Origin: an uncultured Bacteroidia bacterium
GTDB taxonomy: Bacteria; Bacteroidota; Bacteroidia; Bacteroidales; Prolixibacteraceae
Direction of reading: 5' to 3'
Length of the DNA stretch: 64,000 nt
Assembly: GCA_903927965.1 (NCBI GenBank)
Contig: CAIYPA010000193.1
Location: forward strand, 17,594-81,593
Shown: piece after piece, positions 20,778 to 29,819 of the stretch
Layout of the letters: each line of letters begins with the position of its first letter
Position numbering within the stretch: the first letter of the stretch is position 1
The notes under the pieces: generated by a model
What the model saw: only the letters and a program-made list of their open reading frames with translations
Databases searched by the model: none
Told to the model about the DNA's origin: nothing
Program-made: the position numbers and the translations under genes

Positions 20778-22656
20778 GGTTCGTCTTCAGTATTTTATCA
20801 ATCCTGAGCAAAAGCAATTTTGGGTCGACAGGTTTTTTGATGTATTCTGCAGCCCCCATCTTTAAGCCTTTTTCCTCGTACTCGGTACCAGTATGACCGG
20901 AAAGGAAGATGACTGGGATGTTGACCTTGTTGTTCTTCATGTATTCAAGCATTTGGTAACCATCTAGATGTGGCATGGCAATATCCGACAGGATCAGGTC
21001 GTATTTCTCTTTGGATATCTGCATCAAAGCGATTATTCCATCAGGTGCGATGTCAACATCATAACCTTCCGATTTTAATATGCTACCAATCAGTTTCTGA
21101 TTAATCACCTCATCTTCAACAATCAGGATCCTTGCTTTCATTTTTTCGGGGCTTGGGCGTCCCATTTTCATGTCAGTAGGAAGAAGGTTGGTCAGCAATT
21201 CCTTTAAAGAAATGGTCGCATAGGTCGATGCGGTATCCGACATTGCATAAGGGATTACCAATTCATCATTGTTGATGATCGAACCGCATGAATAGACGAC
21301 ATTGGGGACATAACCTTCCCGTTCTTCTTCATTGGGCATCAAAAGGGGTTCATTCAACTGCCCAATCACTTTTGTCGGGTCTTCCAGATCAAGTAAAATC
21401 GCACTGATGACATATTTGCGCATCGGGCCAACCCCATGGGTGATCACGAGCCAACCAAATTCCGTTTCGATGGGGGACCCGCAATTGCCGACCTGGATAA
21501 ATTCCCATGGAAATTTGGGTTGTTGAAGGGGTATCGCCTCATGCCACAAGTTGATCTTTTCAGAAAACATGATGTAGTTGTTGATACCGTCTATCCGTGA
21601 AAGCATGGCATATTTGCCTTTTATTTTCCTGGGAAACAAGGCCATCCCTTTGTTCTGGGCATTTTCGCCATGGATCGGTTTAACCTTGAAATGGTAAAAA
21701 TCTTTTGTTTCTATCATCATTGGCATAATGCTGACACCATTGTAAGCCGTATAAGTCGCATAATACCGTTCTAATCCATCCTCATTGGTGAATTTTACAA
21801 ATCGGGCATCTTCGATCCCATTGCTTTCAGCAGCGGATATTGGAAAAATAACCCGATCTGAAATACCTGTGTCGAGCGAAAATTTAATCCTGTAATGGGA
21901 ATCGCCCAACCAACTGATTATCTGCAACATTTTTCGCTGGGACTCATCCGGCTGCAATTCCCTCTTGATCTCGTCAATAGCCCTGTAAAGTTCATTGTAG
22001 TCAAATTCTGAATTCAGCCTTGAAACAAGGTGATCGACCACTACATTCTCACCCGGCAATTCGCAAACACCATACACTTCGTAAAGTTTCTGGAAAAAAG
22101 TTTCTTTGTTGTAACTATAGTTGTAAACATTTTCTGCCTCATCGATCAGTCGGCCAGTAGGAATGAGTTCGAGGTTATTTTTTGCATCAAGAATCCCACC
22201 ACGAAAAGCAATCGATGAGATATGCCCTTCACCGGTTGCCCTGAAACTGATGATCACCCGTTTTTGACCCTCCTGAAGGCCTGTCTGATCGGGATCCTCA
22301 ACCATTGATGGATTGAAAAAAGCGGCAGACTCAATAGAATATTCCGATGAAAAAAAAGCGCCGATCAGTAGCTTTTTATTGATTGACATGTCACTGAGGT
22401 CTCCTATCCTGCCGTTCATGATGTCACGTACCCGGTCGAAATGTTTATGGAATATCTTTGAAATGTTGCGGTGCCTGGCCGAAAAATCGCGCAAGGTGCG
22501 GTTAAGGCTCAGATGGGCGGCCTCTTCTGGCATGTCAATCACCTTTTGGATAATCGATTGCACACGTGATTCAGGGCCGGGGAAAAAGAATCGGACAATA
22601 ACCCTTTTGGGGTCGCTGTAAAAGCGGATGGATTTACGGTGAATGGCAGTGCTCAT
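20767..22656 (-). CDS. GH130-like glycoside phosphorylase/hydrolase fused to a C-terminal CheY-like receiver domain
   Basis: GH130-like NGIEDARFVKFTNEDGLERYYATYTAYNG, KDFYHFK, HGVGPMRKY; C-terminal REC ARILIVEDEVINQKLIGSILKSEGYDVDIAPDG..LILSDIAMPHLDGYQMLE..VIFLSG..YIKKP. Confidence 0.9.
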   Translation of the reverse strand: MSTAIHRKSIRFYSDPKRVIVRFFFPGPESRVQSIIQKVIDMPEEAAHLSLNRTLRDFSARHRNISKIFHKHFDRVRDIMNGRIGDLSDMSINKKLLIGAFFSSEYSIESAAFFNPSMVEDPDQTGLQEGQKRVIISFRATGEGHISSIAFRGGILDAKNNLELIPTGRLIDEAENVYNYSYNKETFFQKLYEVYGVCELPGENVVVDHLVSRLNSEFDYNELYRAIDEIKRELQPDESQRKMLQIISWLGDSHYRIKFSLDTGISDRVIFPISAAESNGIEDARFVKFTNEDGLERYYATYTAYNGVSIMPMMIETKDFYHFKVKPIHGENAQNKGMALFPRKIKGKYAMLSRIDGINNYIMFSEKINLWHEAIPLQQPKFPWEFIQVGNCGSPIETEFGWLVITHGVGPMRKYVISAILLDLEDPTKVIGQLNEPLLMPNEEEREGYVPNVVYSCGSIINNDELVIPYAMSDTASTYATISLKELLTNLLPTDMKMGRPSPEKMKARILIVEDEVINQKLIGSILKSEGYDVDIAPDGIIALMQISKEKYDLILSDIAMPHLDGYQMLEYMKNNKVNIPVIFLSGHTGTEYEEKGLKMGAAEYIKKPVDPKLLLLRIDKILKTNPIK

Positions 22657-22734
22657 TGGTCAATTTTTTTTCTAAAAGTAGATAACAAGAATGAATAATC
22701 AAAATGAAAAGATTTTTTAGGAAAGTTCAACCGA

Positions 22735-22842
22735 AACAGGAAACCGGAAACAGGAAACCGGAGAAGGGAAACCGGAGACAGGAAACTGGAGACCGGAAAC
22801 TGGAGAAGGGAAATCGGAGACAGGAAACCGGAGACTGGAAAA
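22735..22842 (+). repeat. short degenerate tandem repeat (GGAAACCGGAGA-like)
   Basis: Repeated ggaaaccggagaagggaaaccggagacaggaaactggagacc units. Confidence 0.85.
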
Positions 22843-22844
22843 AT

Positions 22845-23085
22845 CAAAATCTCGGATTGCGCCACAAAATTTTTAAAGTTGGATGAAGACCACAAATAAT
22901 TTAACTGCACTTTCCGGCTTAGGACCTGTCATTGCGCGGAGTGCGGCACAACCCAAATTTGAAAGGTAATCATCTGCACAGAACATGTTCCGATCCTTCG
23001 GAAAAGCAATCCCAAACTTTGAAGCACGGATCCAAAAAACAATGTTTTGACTGCGCTACAATTTCTAAAAGTGTTGACATATCCG
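22845..23085 (+). repeat. dispersed intergenic repeat family A, copy 2
   Basis: TGTCATTGCGCGGAGTGCGGCACAACCCAAATTTGAAAGG...AAAGCAATCCCAAACTTTGAAGCAC. Confidence 0.8.
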
Positions 23086-23127
23086 TTTGTGCGCCGACAC
23101 TTCAAAACCACGGAAGTGGTTTAACGT

Positions 23128-23298
23128 GAATAGCCCCATATGAAATGCGGGGTAACAATGATGAAGTAAACACCAGAACCCTGAAAGGGTTCAACGTATT
23201 ATCAAGATATCCAACATATTAATTCTCAAGTTGAACCCAATTCAGGGTTCCAGGTTGTTTTTCGTTTATTTTTCCATGGGTTGCACCCATGGCTATTC
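23128..23298. repeat. REP/MITE-like palindromic element (family D)
   Basis: Termini GAATAGCC...GGCTATTC; internal inverted pair GAACCCTGAAAGGGTTCAAC / GTTGAACCCAATTCAGGGTTC. Confidence 0.7.
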
Positions 23299-23560
23299 AT
23301 CTTCAATCCTTTCAGGATTGTAAAATAGTATAATTCAGATTGATAATACAATACCATTCCAAATTTTCAATCTCGTTTACTCCTTTTTCAAAAACGGTTT
23401 CATCACTTGAGGCAATCCCAGCCATTGTGCGATATCATTATAACCTTTGGCAATGTCCTGTGCAAGGCCAACCCCATATTTGATCACATTGACCGTATTT
23501 GCTTGAATTTGGAAAGCTGTTATAAAAATCGTAAATTCGCATCATTCAAAATTTGGTTTT

Positions 23561-24412
23561 ATGCTTGCACCACTCGACAATGAGACGATTTTTAAAAAGG
23601 CATTCACAGACAAGGTTGTGTTCCAACAGTTTGTGAAAGACCTCTTTGATGTCGATATTGTTGTCGATAAAATTGAGACGGAGAAACGGTTCGAACCGCC
23701 GCTCTCGCCGATCAACTTTGAGCTGGATATCTATGCCGAAAGTACCGACCACAGCTTTGTGATCGAAATCCAGAAAATAGATTACGATAAAAATTTCGAC
23801 CGGTTCCTGCACTATTTCCTCACGCTCATCATCAACCAGCAAAAGAGTTTTGCCGACTATAAATTCAAGCAGACCGTCCTTGGAGTTGTCGTTTTTGCGC
23901 GCCCTTTTCGGTTCAGCCAAAAAGACAACCAACCGGTCAGGGACAATGTGATGGTGATCGACTTCAACCCTCGGAATTTAAAGGGGGAGCTCGTAAAATT
24001 GTACGAACACAGTATGGTATTTTTGAACCCATCAAAAAAGTATCAAAACTCCGATACCCCAAAGAATTATCAGGATTGGCTCGACCTGTTTTACGCCTCG
24101 ATGAAGGAACCTGTCAACTACAGGTTAAACCTGAACAACAAGGGAATTGCAAAGGCCATTGGATTAATCGATTACGATAGGTTGGATCCTTTTGTCCTGC
24201 AAAAAATGAAGGAAAACGAGATGCGAAAAGAGATGTTATTTTCAATACAACAAGAAGGAAAACTGGAAGGAAGGTTGGAAGGAAAGCTGGAAGGAAAGTT
24301 GGAAAATGCAATGAACGGCATCAAGGCAGGTTTTTCAAATGAGGTGATATCTGCGATAACCAAACTGACAGACGAGGAAATCGATCAGTTGCGCAATCAA
24401 CCTGAACAATAA
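23561..24412 (+). CDS. Rpn family recombination-promoting nuclease / PD-(D/E)XK nuclease family transposase
   Basis: MLAPLDNETIFKKAFTD...FELDIYAESTDHSFVIEIQ, C-terminal EGKLEGRLEGKLEGKLE repeats. Confidence 0.9.
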   Translation: MLAPLDNETIFKKAFTDKVVFQQFVKDLFDVDIVVDKIETEKRFEPPLSPINFELDIYAESTDHSFVIEIQKIDYDKNFDRFLHYFLTLIINQQKSFADYKFKQTVLGVVVFARPFRFSQKDNQPVRDNVMVIDFNPRNLKGELVKLYEHSMVFLNPSKKYQNSDTPKNYQDWLDLFYASMKEPVNYRLNLNNKGIAKAIGLIDYDRLDPFVLQKMKENEMRKEMLFSIQQEGKLEGRLEGKLEGKLENAMNGIKAGFSNEVISAITKLTDEEIDQLRNQPEQ

Positions 24413-24456
24413 ACACCGATACTACACAACATTATAAATAACAGTCATTTAATACT

Positions 24457-25377
24457 TTGTACGTGCAGAAAAAAATTCTTAAAGGTTATTCTTATACTGT
24501 ACTGGCAACGGTTGTTTACAGCAACGTTTATATCTTTAGCAAGGCCGCTTTAAACGAAGTTACCCTTCCCCAATTTTTGTTCTTTGTGTTTTTGATCGGT
24601 TTTATGATCAACCTGGTCCTACTTTGGAAGAAAGGTGGATTTTCAAAACTGGCAACGGTCCCCAAAAATTTATGGTGGATTTTCCCGACCCTCGGTGTTC
24701 TTGAAATCTTTACCGGCATTACTTTTTACGCTTCAATCAATGCAATAGCAGAACCCGCCGTTACAGGGTTTTTGGGCAACCTCTTCCCTCTTTTTACCAC
24801 AATCCTTGGGATTGCATTTTTAAAGGAACGGTTTTCCAAGATCGAAACTTTGGGAATCTTGATTGTCTTTGCGGGTGCTTTGCTCACCTCCTATTCGGGA
24901 AACCTGGCCCTGAAAGATTTCTTTATTCCGGGTGTTGGCCTGGTGATCGTGAATTGTTTGGGTGCTGCTTCTGCAACGGTGATCGTACGTTCAAAAGTGA
25001 ACAACCTATCTCCAGAAATTCTAAGTTTTAACCGCACCCTCTGGTTGTTGATCTTCTTCTCGGGTTGGGTGATTACTGCCGGGACTCCAATGGTCGTTTC
25101 AGCACATGCCTTCACCAACATAACCATCGCGGCTATTCTTGACCCTGTTTTGGCTATCCTATTGGTTTATAAGGCATATCAATACATTGAAGCCTCACGG
25201 GGAACCATCATCCAATCGATGAAAGGATTGATCATTATCCCTGTAGCCTATTTTTATTTTGGGACGCTGCCCTTAACCCATCAGATCATCGGTGGTGTCA
25301 TCGCAATGGTCGGGGTGATCATTATTGGGGTTGGACAGTATCTGCTGGACCATCGGAAAATGGAGGCTGTGGGTTAG
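24457..25377 (+). CDS. EamA/DMT family transporter
   Basis: About 10 TM segments, duplicated EamA architecture (IAFLKERFSKIETLGILIVFAGALL); start codon TTG or nearby GTG. Confidence 0.88.
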   Translation: MYVQKKILKGYSYTVLATVVYSNVYIFSKAALNEVTLPQFLFFVFLIGFMINLVLLWKKGGFSKLATVPKNLWWIFPTLGVLEIFTGITFYASINAIAEPAVTGFLGNLFPLFTTILGIAFLKERFSKIETLGILIVFAGALLTSYSGNLALKDFFIPGVGLVIVNCLGAASATVIVRSKVNNLSPEILSFNRTLWLLIFFSGWVITAGTPMVVSAHAFTNITIAAILDPVLAILLVYKAYQYIEASRGTIIQSMKGLIIIPVAYFYFGTLPLTHQIIGGVIAMVGVIIIGVGQYLLDHRKMEAVG

Positions 25378-25547
25378 CGGCTGGCGATTTAGAAGGGCTA
25401 CTGGCAACTAGCAGCTGGCAACTTGCTTTGATGTTGCTTCAAATTTAACTTTACTTCTAATAAAAAGTGCAATGACAACCCAGGATTGGACATTTCCAGA
25501 ATTGGGAACAATACACTTTAGACTCCACTCCTTTAGGGGGCTTTTCA

Positions 25548-25708
25548 TCCCCGTCCGAAGGGAGAGTTGCATTTTTTCGGACATTTGATCGCGGACGGTT
25601 ATCCTGTTGCTTCCTTTCCCCCGGGTGGCGCGGTCCCGTAATCCTTTGATCTTGAATTGTGCTTTTGCTTGGGACCGCTTACCCGGGGTTATTCAAGTTT
25701 TACCCTTA
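25548..25708 (+). repeat. dispersed repeat family C, copy 1
   Basis: CCGTCCGAAGGG...GATCGCGGACGGTTATC...GGGTGGCGCGGTCC...GACCGCTTACCCGGGGTTATTCA, shared inverted with 55.3 kb. Confidence 0.8.
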
Positions 25709-25794
25709 CAGGAACTGACCGCGGAGGGATTTTGAAACGTTTCCGAATTGGTAGTAATGGACTATCAGGTTTTGGAAACCAGAATTAACTTATT

Positions 25795-25850
25795 GCCAGT
25801 CGCCAGAAGCCAGCCGCCAGTTGCCAGAAGCCAGTAGCCAGCCGCCAATA
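25795..25850. repeat. degenerate GCCAG(T/A)NGCCAGAA-type tandem repeat
   Basis: gccagtcgccagaagccagccgccagttgccagaagccagtagccagccgcca. Confidence 0.75.
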
Positions 25851-25855
25851 GCCCT

Positions 25856-27253
25856 TTAAACCGGAAACTTCCTTTTCTCTGCTATCAGCCTTTCTCCCTG
25901 GTATTCGGTGACGGACATCCTGATCCGCCACTCTTTTGGAAAGGCACTGTTGAACCGATTGCCGAGGTTTTTGACCCATCCCAAGGGGACATTCCTGTAT
26001 GTAATTAAATTCCAGCCTTTTTCAGTTGATTTTGGCGATATATCGTCACGCTTTAAATAGGTAATCGCATCTTCCAAAGACAAATCAATCTCCGGGAATA
26101 CGGAACGGTCCAGTATTTTGGACAATGCCAATTCGTGGGCCGGCAATAGGTCCTTTTGCTTGATTTCCCCTATTTTAACCCCTGCATGGATAATCCTTAG
26201 GTTATTTTTGATTTGCAACAAGTCAGGCATCAATGCTGCAGGAAAGGCAAGCAAGGAATCTTCAAACCGTAGAATTTCAAGCCGTTCATTATTTAACAAG
26301 GACATTGCACGCTCCTTTTCTGCCCTGGATGCCTGTAAAGGATTTTCCTTCAATTTCCGAAGTTGGGACGGACTATTTTCTCCCCGTTTTCGTACCACTG
26401 CCATAAAAAAACCTTCTCCTGAAACTTTGTGTGGATAAAACCGGTAACATGGAAACCCTCCTGAATCGGTGATAGTTATTCCCCAGCTATCAGATATATG
26501 CAACGGAACCGGTTCAATATCTGCAAATTGATTCAACCACATAATATTATCCTCATTCTCAGCAGGATTAAAGGTGCAGGTACTGTAAATCAGGACCCCT
26601 CCATCTTTTAGTGAAGGCCATATATCGGCCAATATCCGTTGCTGGCGTTGGGCGCAGAGCTGGGCATTGTCGGTCGACCACTCCAGTATGGCACTTTCAT
26701 CACGCCTGAACAAACCTTCCCCAGAACAAGGGGCGTCAACAACAATCACATCGAAAAACTGGGGCAATCGCTGAAAATCATGGGGATCATTGTTGGTCAC
26801 AACCACATTGGCATTGCCCCATTTCTTCAAATTCTCCGACAAGATTTGCCCACGTGCCCTGATCACATCGTTGCTCACCAACAAGCTATCCTCAGAAATT
26901 AACGAAGCGAGGTGGGTGGACTTACCGCCAGGAGCAGCGCACAAATCAAGAACTTTCACACCCGATTTTACATCCAATTGTCTAATTGCCTGTTCCAAAA
27001 ACATTGAACTTGATTCCTGAACATAGTAAACCCCTGAATGAATAAAAGGGTCGATCGTAAACAACGGCCGCTCGGGAACAAAATAACCTGTTTCGCAATA
27101 ATTTACAGGATTCAAATCTGTTCTGCCATTGAATTTGTTCCGGTTGAGCCTGATCGTGGTTGAGGTATCCCTATCATACGACGACTGGAACTCATCGTAT
27201 TCATTACCAAGTATTTTAACCATTCGTTCAGCAAACAGGTGGGGTAAAATCAT
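25856..27253 (-). CDS. RsmF-like rRNA (cytosine-C5-)-methyltransferase, NOL1/NOP2/Sun family
   Basis: VLDLCAAPGGKSTHLASL, VDAPCSGEGLFRR, YSTCTFNPAENE. Confidence 0.95.
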   Translation of the reverse strand: MILPHLFAERMVKILGNEYDEFQSSYDRDTSTTIRLNRNKFNGRTDLNPVNYCETGYFVPERPLFTIDPFIHSGVYYVQESSSMFLEQAIRQLDVKSGVKVLDLCAAPGGKSTHLASLISEDSLLVSNDVIRARGQILSENLKKWGNANVVVTNNDPHDFQRLPQFFDVIVVDAPCSGEGLFRRDESAILEWSTDNAQLCAQRQQRILADIWPSLKDGGVLIYSTCTFNPAENEDNIMWLNQFADIEPVPLHISDSWGITITDSGGFPCYRFYPHKVSGEGFFMAVVRKRGENSPSQLRKLKENPLQASRAEKERAMSLLNNERLEILRFEDSLLAFPAALMPDLLQIKNNLRIIHAGVKIGEIKQKDLLPAHELALSKILDRSVFPEIDLSLEDAITYLKRDDISPKSTEKGWNLITYRNVPLGWVKNLGNRFNSAFPKEWRIRMSVTEYQGERLIAEKRKFPV

Positions 27254-27485
27254 TTTTGATTCCGGGATTTTTGATTTCGGATTTATAAAAAATCATTCCT
27301 GTCTTTGACAATCTCAGGCAATGAAAGTCAAAAATAGCTATTTTGATCGGTTTTCCTTTTCTGAAAAGAAAAATTAGCTGGATTTATAAAATATAGACAT
27401 TGAATATTTCAAGATTTCCTTAGTTTTACCTAAAATTCAAAGTACAATCATTAACTTTGTACTCAGCTGATTTAAAACGAACAAT

Positions 27486-29279
27486 ATGTCATCATCATTT
27501 CGGTTAAGGTATTTTTTAGGATTGATTCCAAGTGCACAAAAGATTGATTCTGTGTGGACTGAACTTCAAAAATTGCGGGAAGAGTTGCTTCAGTTGGAAG
27601 CATCCAAAGAGCTGGCTCGTTTCAATGAATTGAATTCAATCGTGCAAACCACTGAATTTCATAATAAAAAACGTGAAATAGTTAACCTTGCCTACAAAGG
27701 AAGTCCCGAATATGACGTGATCACAGAATTGAAAGACCTTGAGAACTCTAAACCCATCAAAGATTATTTCAGATTTACACAATCAGCGGATTTTACCAGG
27801 TTTAACCAAATTGCCAAAAGCACCGCATTGGCAAGGTATCTTGAATTGAAGAAAACCGTAGTAGAGTCGATGGTTTTCATTCAGCGAAAAAAAGATGTGG
27901 AATCCCTTCGTTACAAAGGTTCGCCAGAATACATTAAAATTGAGGAATACAATAAGTTAAAAGGCAATCGGCAACTGAAAAGGTATTACACAACCATTGC
28001 CTCCAACGAATACAGGTCCTTCCTGGAATCGGAGCCCACACTAAAAGGAAAACCTGTTGACAAGGCATCGAAAAAGGATCCCAAGTTTAAGGCATACCTT
28101 AAGTTCCTGAATTCCAAAAGTTATAAAAATGTCAAGACGGTCGAAAGTATGGGGCTTGTTGGCAAATTGGAGCAGTTGAAACAGCAGGTTGAAGCAGCAC
28201 CTTTCATCAAACAGGTTGCTTACCTGAAAAACAAATCCAGGTATGAAACAACGCCAGACTTTGCTTTGCTTTCCGAATTTAAGAGTTTGGACAAAAATCC
28301 TGATATCCTGTTTTATCTGAAAATTCAGAAATCCTCAATCAATAAAAACCACGAAGAGGTTGAGGGATCAAAACAATTGGCCCACTTTCATGATTTAAAA
28401 ATTAAAGTTGCCGACACAACATTCAAAGAACGGGTTGCTTTCCTTCAAAACAAAAAAAGATTCGAAACTACCAATGACTATAAATTGGAAACTGAATACA
28501 ACGAATTGGATAAGAGCAATTTCATGACACATTACCGGAAGTTGAAAAAACGGCCTGAACTTTCGTTTTTTGAACAATGGGAAGTGGTCCTGGATGAAAA
28601 TTTTCATAATAGCAACCTTTCTGATTCTCTTTGGGAGCCTGAAAATTACTGGCACGCAAGCCGGGCAGGTTGCAGCTTCTCGCAGGTTGATGAAATTCAT
28701 GCCTATAACGGAATTAAAAACATTGAGATCAAAAATTCTGTTTTGTCAATTGTGACAAAAGCAGAGAAAGCCAATGGACGTGTCTGGGATCCTGCTGTGG
28801 GGGTTATCCCAAAACAGTTTGACTACAGTTCCTCGATCTTAAACACCGGCAAAGGCTTCAAAATTACTGAAGGCGTCATTGAAGCAAAAGTGAAATTCAG
28901 TGCAGTTGGTGCCATTACAAGTGCATTTTCACTGACAGGTAACCACCCTTTTCCCCAGATCGATGTTTTCAGAAGTGGCCACAACTGTGTCGGTATTGGA
29001 ATTATAGACCAACCCGATAAAAATGGCATTAAAAAATTGGTTCAGATTAAAGGTTTGAATTTCAGCCGTTTTCATGTCTTCCGACTGGAAATATTTGGAA
29101 ATGAAGTTGTTTGGAAGATCAATAACTATGAAGTTCATCGGGAGCGTCTCACAAAAAATGTGGGTGAACTTTTCCTTAATTTTGTGGGAAGCCTTCATCA
29201 CCCGGTCAACGGGGGAACATTGCCTCATTATTTTGAAATTGACTGGGTACGATGTTTAAGGAAAAAACAAGCCAAATAG
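27486..29279 (+). CDS. repeat-containing protein with C-terminal GH16/concanavalin-like domain
   Basis: N-terminal repeated helical units (YKGSPEYDVI.EL.., YKGSPEYIKIEEYN.., ETTPDFALLSEF.., ETTNDYKLETEYN..) followed by a GH16-like DENFHNSNLSDSLWEPENYW...FPQIDVFRSG. Confidence 0.8.
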   Translation: MSSSFRLRYFLGLIPSAQKIDSVWTELQKLREELLQLEASKELARFNELNSIVQTTEFHNKKREIVNLAYKGSPEYDVITELKDLENSKPIKDYFRFTQSADFTRFNQIAKSTALARYLELKKTVVESMVFIQRKKDVESLRYKGSPEYIKIEEYNKLKGNRQLKRYYTTIASNEYRSFLESEPTLKGKPVDKASKKDPKFKAYLKFLNSKSYKNVKTVESMGLVGKLEQLKQQVEAAPFIKQVAYLKNKSRYETTPDFALLSEFKSLDKNPDILFYLKIQKSSINKNHEEVEGSKQLAHFHDLKIKVADTTFKERVAFLQNKKRFETTNDYKLETEYNELDKSNFMTHYRKLKKRPELSFFEQWEVVLDENFHNSNLSDSLWEPENYWHASRAGCSFSQVDEIHAYNGIKNIEIKNSVLSIVTKAEKANGRVWDPAVGVIPKQFDYSSSILNTGKGFKITEGVIEAKVKFSAVGAITSAFSLTGNHPFPQIDVFRSGHNCVGIGIIDQPDKNGIKKLVQIKGLNFSRFHVFRLEIFGNEVVWKINNYEVHRERLTKNVGELFLNFVGSLHHPVNGGTLPHYFEIDWVRCLRKKQAK

Positions 29280-29289
29280 GAACCATTCA

Positions 29290-29625
29290 ATGAATAACTG
29301 GTCCGATATTTTCGAAGGAGCTGTCACGATTTGTAACCCTGACGGCATCATTGTTTATATGAATGAAAAATCGCGGAAGCAATTTTCAAAATACGGAGGT
29401 GGTGATTTAATCGGGAAAAACTTGCTTGATTGTCACCCGGAACCTTCGAGGTCAAAACTTTCGGAAATGTTGCAAGTTCCTTCAACAAACACATACACAA
29501 TCGAAAAGGGAGGAACAAAAAAAATAATCCATCAATCTCCACTCTTTGAAAACGGGATTTTTAATGGTTTGGTCGAAATCTCGTTTGAATTACCGGATCC
29601 CCTACCCCATTTTATCCGCGACTAA
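29290..29625 (+). CDS. stand-alone PAS-like domain protein
   Basis: 111 aa; AVTICNPDGIIVYMNEKSRKQF...GKNLLDCHPEPSRSKLSEML. Confidence 0.75.
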   Translation: MNNWSDIFEGAVTICNPDGIIVYMNEKSRKQFSKYGGGDLIGKNLLDCHPEPSRSKLSEMLQVPSTNTYTIEKGGTKKIIHQSPLFENGIFNGLVEISFELPDPLPHFIRD

Positions 29626-29819
29626 CAAGTTTCGTTTAAGATTCTCATCCGGTGCTATGTTAAAGATCAAATTGTAAGATGAATTGCCCCAAAAGGCCGA
29701 TGCCATAAGGTAACTTGTGGTTTTGTATTTGAGAAAGTTCGTAAACAACATATTATTTTTTTAATTATATAAATATCAATATATGTTCCTGATAATTAAC
29801 CATTTTACTCCTGGAGAAT

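Noticed and set aside
22735-22842. Possible CRISPR-like array
   Set aside because: Repeat units are short, degenerate and contiguous with no unique spacers, and no cas genes are nearby
25785-25979. 64-aa ORF over the GCCAG repeat
   Set aside because: Translation is driven by the tandem repeat and overlaps the methyltransferase gene
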